Assembly: GCA_023663705.1 (NCBI GenBank)
Contig: JAMPGY010000011.1
Coordinates: 1 to 64,000, forward strand
Length of the DNA stretch: 64,000 bases
Reading direction: 5' to 3'
DNA from: Clostridium sp.
GTDB lineage: Bacteria; Bacteroidota; Bacteroidia; Bacteroidales; Bacteroidaceae
This document shows, one piece after another, positions 62,502 through 64,000 of this stretch. Each line of letters opens with the position of its first letter. Within the stretch, counting starts at the first letter, position 1. A model generated the notes under the pieces. That model was not told the origin of the DNA. It made no database searches and worked only from the letters and a program-made list of their open reading frames with translations. A program made the translations under genes and the position numbers.

Positions 62502-64000
62502 ATGAAAAAGACAAAAATAAATAAATTGGTAGCCATGGGATGCCTGCTGGCCGGGATCGGACTGACCGGCTGCGAGGATTGGCTGACCATATATCCCAAT
62601 TCCCAAATTGTAGAGGAAAACTTCTGGGAAGATAAAAACGACCTGCAATCTGTTCGCTATGCAGTCTACAAAAACATGCTCTCCACCATCGACAAATACT
62701 TTGTCTGGGGAGAGTTGCGAGCCGACTATTATCAGGCACATCCCAGCAATTTCAATCAGGAGGTAACCAACCTGCTGAAGGCCGACCTTCAGGCTACAGA
62801 CGGCTATACCTCGTGGGCAACGTTCTACAATACCATCAACTTCTGCAACAAAGTGCTGGAGCATGGTGAGGAAATTATGGCCAAAGATGCCAGTTTCACC
62901 CTTACGGACTGGTTGCCTATTCAAGCTGAAATGTATGGATTGAGGGCATTGAACTACTTCTATCTGATCCGCGCCTTCGGTAATGTACCCTATGTGACAG
63001 TGTCCATCAACGATGATACACAAACAGCCAATCATCCGGCCGTATCTCAATTGGACATTCTGAATGACTGTCTGCTCCATATGGAAAACACGGTGGGTAA
63101 TGCGGTCAATAATTACGGAACCTGGACAGACAACAAGGCTTTCATGACCAAAAACGCCATCTATGCATTGATGGCCGACATGTACTTGTGGCGAGCCTCG
63201 CTCCTGCAAGGGCAAGGAGAGGAGGAGAAAGCCCTTGCAGATTATGCACGCTGCAACGAGTGTTGCCAGATTGTCATAGACAAGATCCGGGAACAAACGG
63301 AAGAATATAATAAAACCCATATCAGCAGCGGTTCAATGGGAGGTGGAAGCAACCTGCCGGGAAGTGGCTCTACGGATGATGATCCTTATGACTTCCTGAT
63401 TCAGACTTCCACTCGGGGGAACACATCCTCAAGCGGTGCATATAACGCTATCTTCGCAGACGGAAACAGCACGGAAAGCATATTTGAGCTGCAATGCACA
63501 GGCGATAATAATACTAATCCGATCACTGCATCCTATCTGTATGGAGATAAAGCCAAATTACAGGCATCCAGCAAGTTGTATAGTGCTTCAACCACAACGT
63601 TGGATCAGAACGCAAATATGTATTATAAAACAGACCTGAGAAAACGTGAAGCGACAGACTATGACCCGGATAACAAAACGTACTACTACATTCAAAAGTT
63701 AGCGTGCACTGCTATTCTGCATACAACCGAAGACATCAAGGATAACACAATTGATGACAGCGGTTCAAACCCGAAATTTGAAGCACTTCTTTCCGGGGGA
63801 GCAACCACAAACTGGATTATATATCGAGTGACGGACATCATGCTGATGAAGGCAGACGCCCTCAATCAGATGAACTACGCAGAAAACAAAGATGAAGCCT
63901 TTGCCTTGGTAGAAGCCGTCTACAAACGCTCCAATCCTTATCCTTATGAAAATAACACTTTAGCAGACATGTTGCCCTCTACCAAAGCAAATTCCAAGGA
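62502..64000 (+). CDS. SusD/RagB-type lipoprotein (3' end outside the window)
   Basis: This gene is open to the window edge, with 499 codons visible. A signal peptide with lipobox GLTGC (Cys near 24) is followed by EDWLTIYPNSQI. The N-terminal region shows the helical TPR-like SusD pattern (FWEDKNDLQSVRYAVYK, AEMYGLRALNYFYLIRAFGNVPY near 147-169, and LMADMYLWRA near 226). Late segments include ALLSGGATTNWIIYRVTDIMLMKADA. It partners the SusC protein as a lid that binds glycan. It begins 14 nt after the SusC stop. Confidence 0.92.
   Translation, partial: MKKTKINKLVAMGCLLAGIGLTGCEDWLTIYPNSQIVEENFWEDKNDLQSVRYAVYKNMLSTIDKYFVWGELRADYYQAHPSNFNQEVTNLLKADLQATDGYTSWATFYNTINFCNKVLEHGEEIMAKDASFTLTDWLPIQAEMYGLRALNYFYLIRAFGNVPYVTVSINDDTQTANHPAVSQLDILNDCLLHMENTVGNAVNNYGTWTDNKAFMTKNAIYALMADMYLWRASLLQGQGEEEKALADYARCNECCQIVIDKIREQTEEYNKTHISSGSMGGGSNLPGSGSTDDDPYDFLIQTSTRGNTSSSGAYNAIFADGNSTESIFELQCTGDNNTNPITASYLYGDKAKLQASSKLYSASTTTLDQNANMYYKTDLRKREATDYDPDNKTYYYIQKLACTAILHTTEDIKDNTIDDSGSNPKFEALLSGGATTNWIIYRVTDIMLMKADALNQMNYAENKDEAFALVEAVYKRSNPYPYENNTLADMLPSTKANSK

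Overview
The window comes from a member of the Bacteroidales (Bacteroidota), probably Bacteroidaceae or Prevotellaceae. The evidence is a SusC/SusD pair, fimbrillin-family lipoproteins, the fused lpxC-fabZ gene, several Bacteroidales-restricted DUF families (DUF3575, DUF5119, DUF4831, DUF3256, DUF5689), and promoters with the Bacteroides-type -7 box TAnnTTTG and a -33 TTTG. I see no rRNA, tRNA, CRISPR array, prophage or intact insertion sequence. The window is mostly chromosomal housekeeping genes interleaved with three surface-system loci.

Layout. 0-3 kb: a Fur/PerR-type regulator with rubrerythrin, then a stand-alone AICAR transformylase and a small basic protein on the minus strand. 3.2-16.4 kb: a nine-gene minus-strand operon for a fimbria-like surface structure. 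In transcription order it encodes a DUF3575 protein with a coiled-coil and acidic tail, a DUF5119 lipoprotein, three fimbrillin-like lipoproteins, a second DUF3575 protein, a large periplasmic protein with an OmpA-like segment, an outer-membrane protein built from three homologous barrel-like units, and a fimbrillin-like lipoprotein with a C-terminal FISUMP-type domain. A good promoter lies at 16.67 kb, with a nine-C tract just upstream. 17-25 kb: pgeF, obgE, adk and hpt (minus), the divergent nnr and a DUF4831 gene (plus), class II aldolase (minus).

24-37 kb: a set of genes that looks like an extracellular nucleic-acid processing and uptake locus. It holds a secreted EEP-family nuclease/phosphatase, a divergent TonB-dependent receptor with two lipoproteins (DUF5689; duplicated OB-fold domains), a DNA/RNA non-specific endonuclease lipoprotein and a secreted endonuclease I. 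These are interspersed with rpmE2, a DUF3256 gene, an EamA permease and truA. 37-48.5 kb: enolase, a 1-kb repeat-rich intergenic region with a 512-bp inverted-repeat element, then a compact run of lpxD, lpxC-fabZ, lpxA, a pRiA4b ORF-3-like gene, miaA, a PBP1A-type transglycosylase/transpeptidase and a PIF1-like helicase with TPRs.

48.6-64 kb: a glycan-utilisation region with a GH43-like enzyme, an Asl1/GH128-like glycosyl hydrolase, a putative zinc metallopeptidase lipoprotein and a carbohydrate-binding-module protein. These are followed, behind a strong hairpin and a probable new promoter, by a fasciclin-domain lipoprotein, a SusC-like transporter and a SusD-like lipoprotein that runs off the end.

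The most unusual items are the triple-barrel protein and its fimbrial operon, the nuclease/TonB receptor locus, the 512-bp MITE-like element, and tandem near-palindromic repeats of about 23-nt period in separate intergenic regions. All functional calls rest on motif recognition by eye; no database search was possible.
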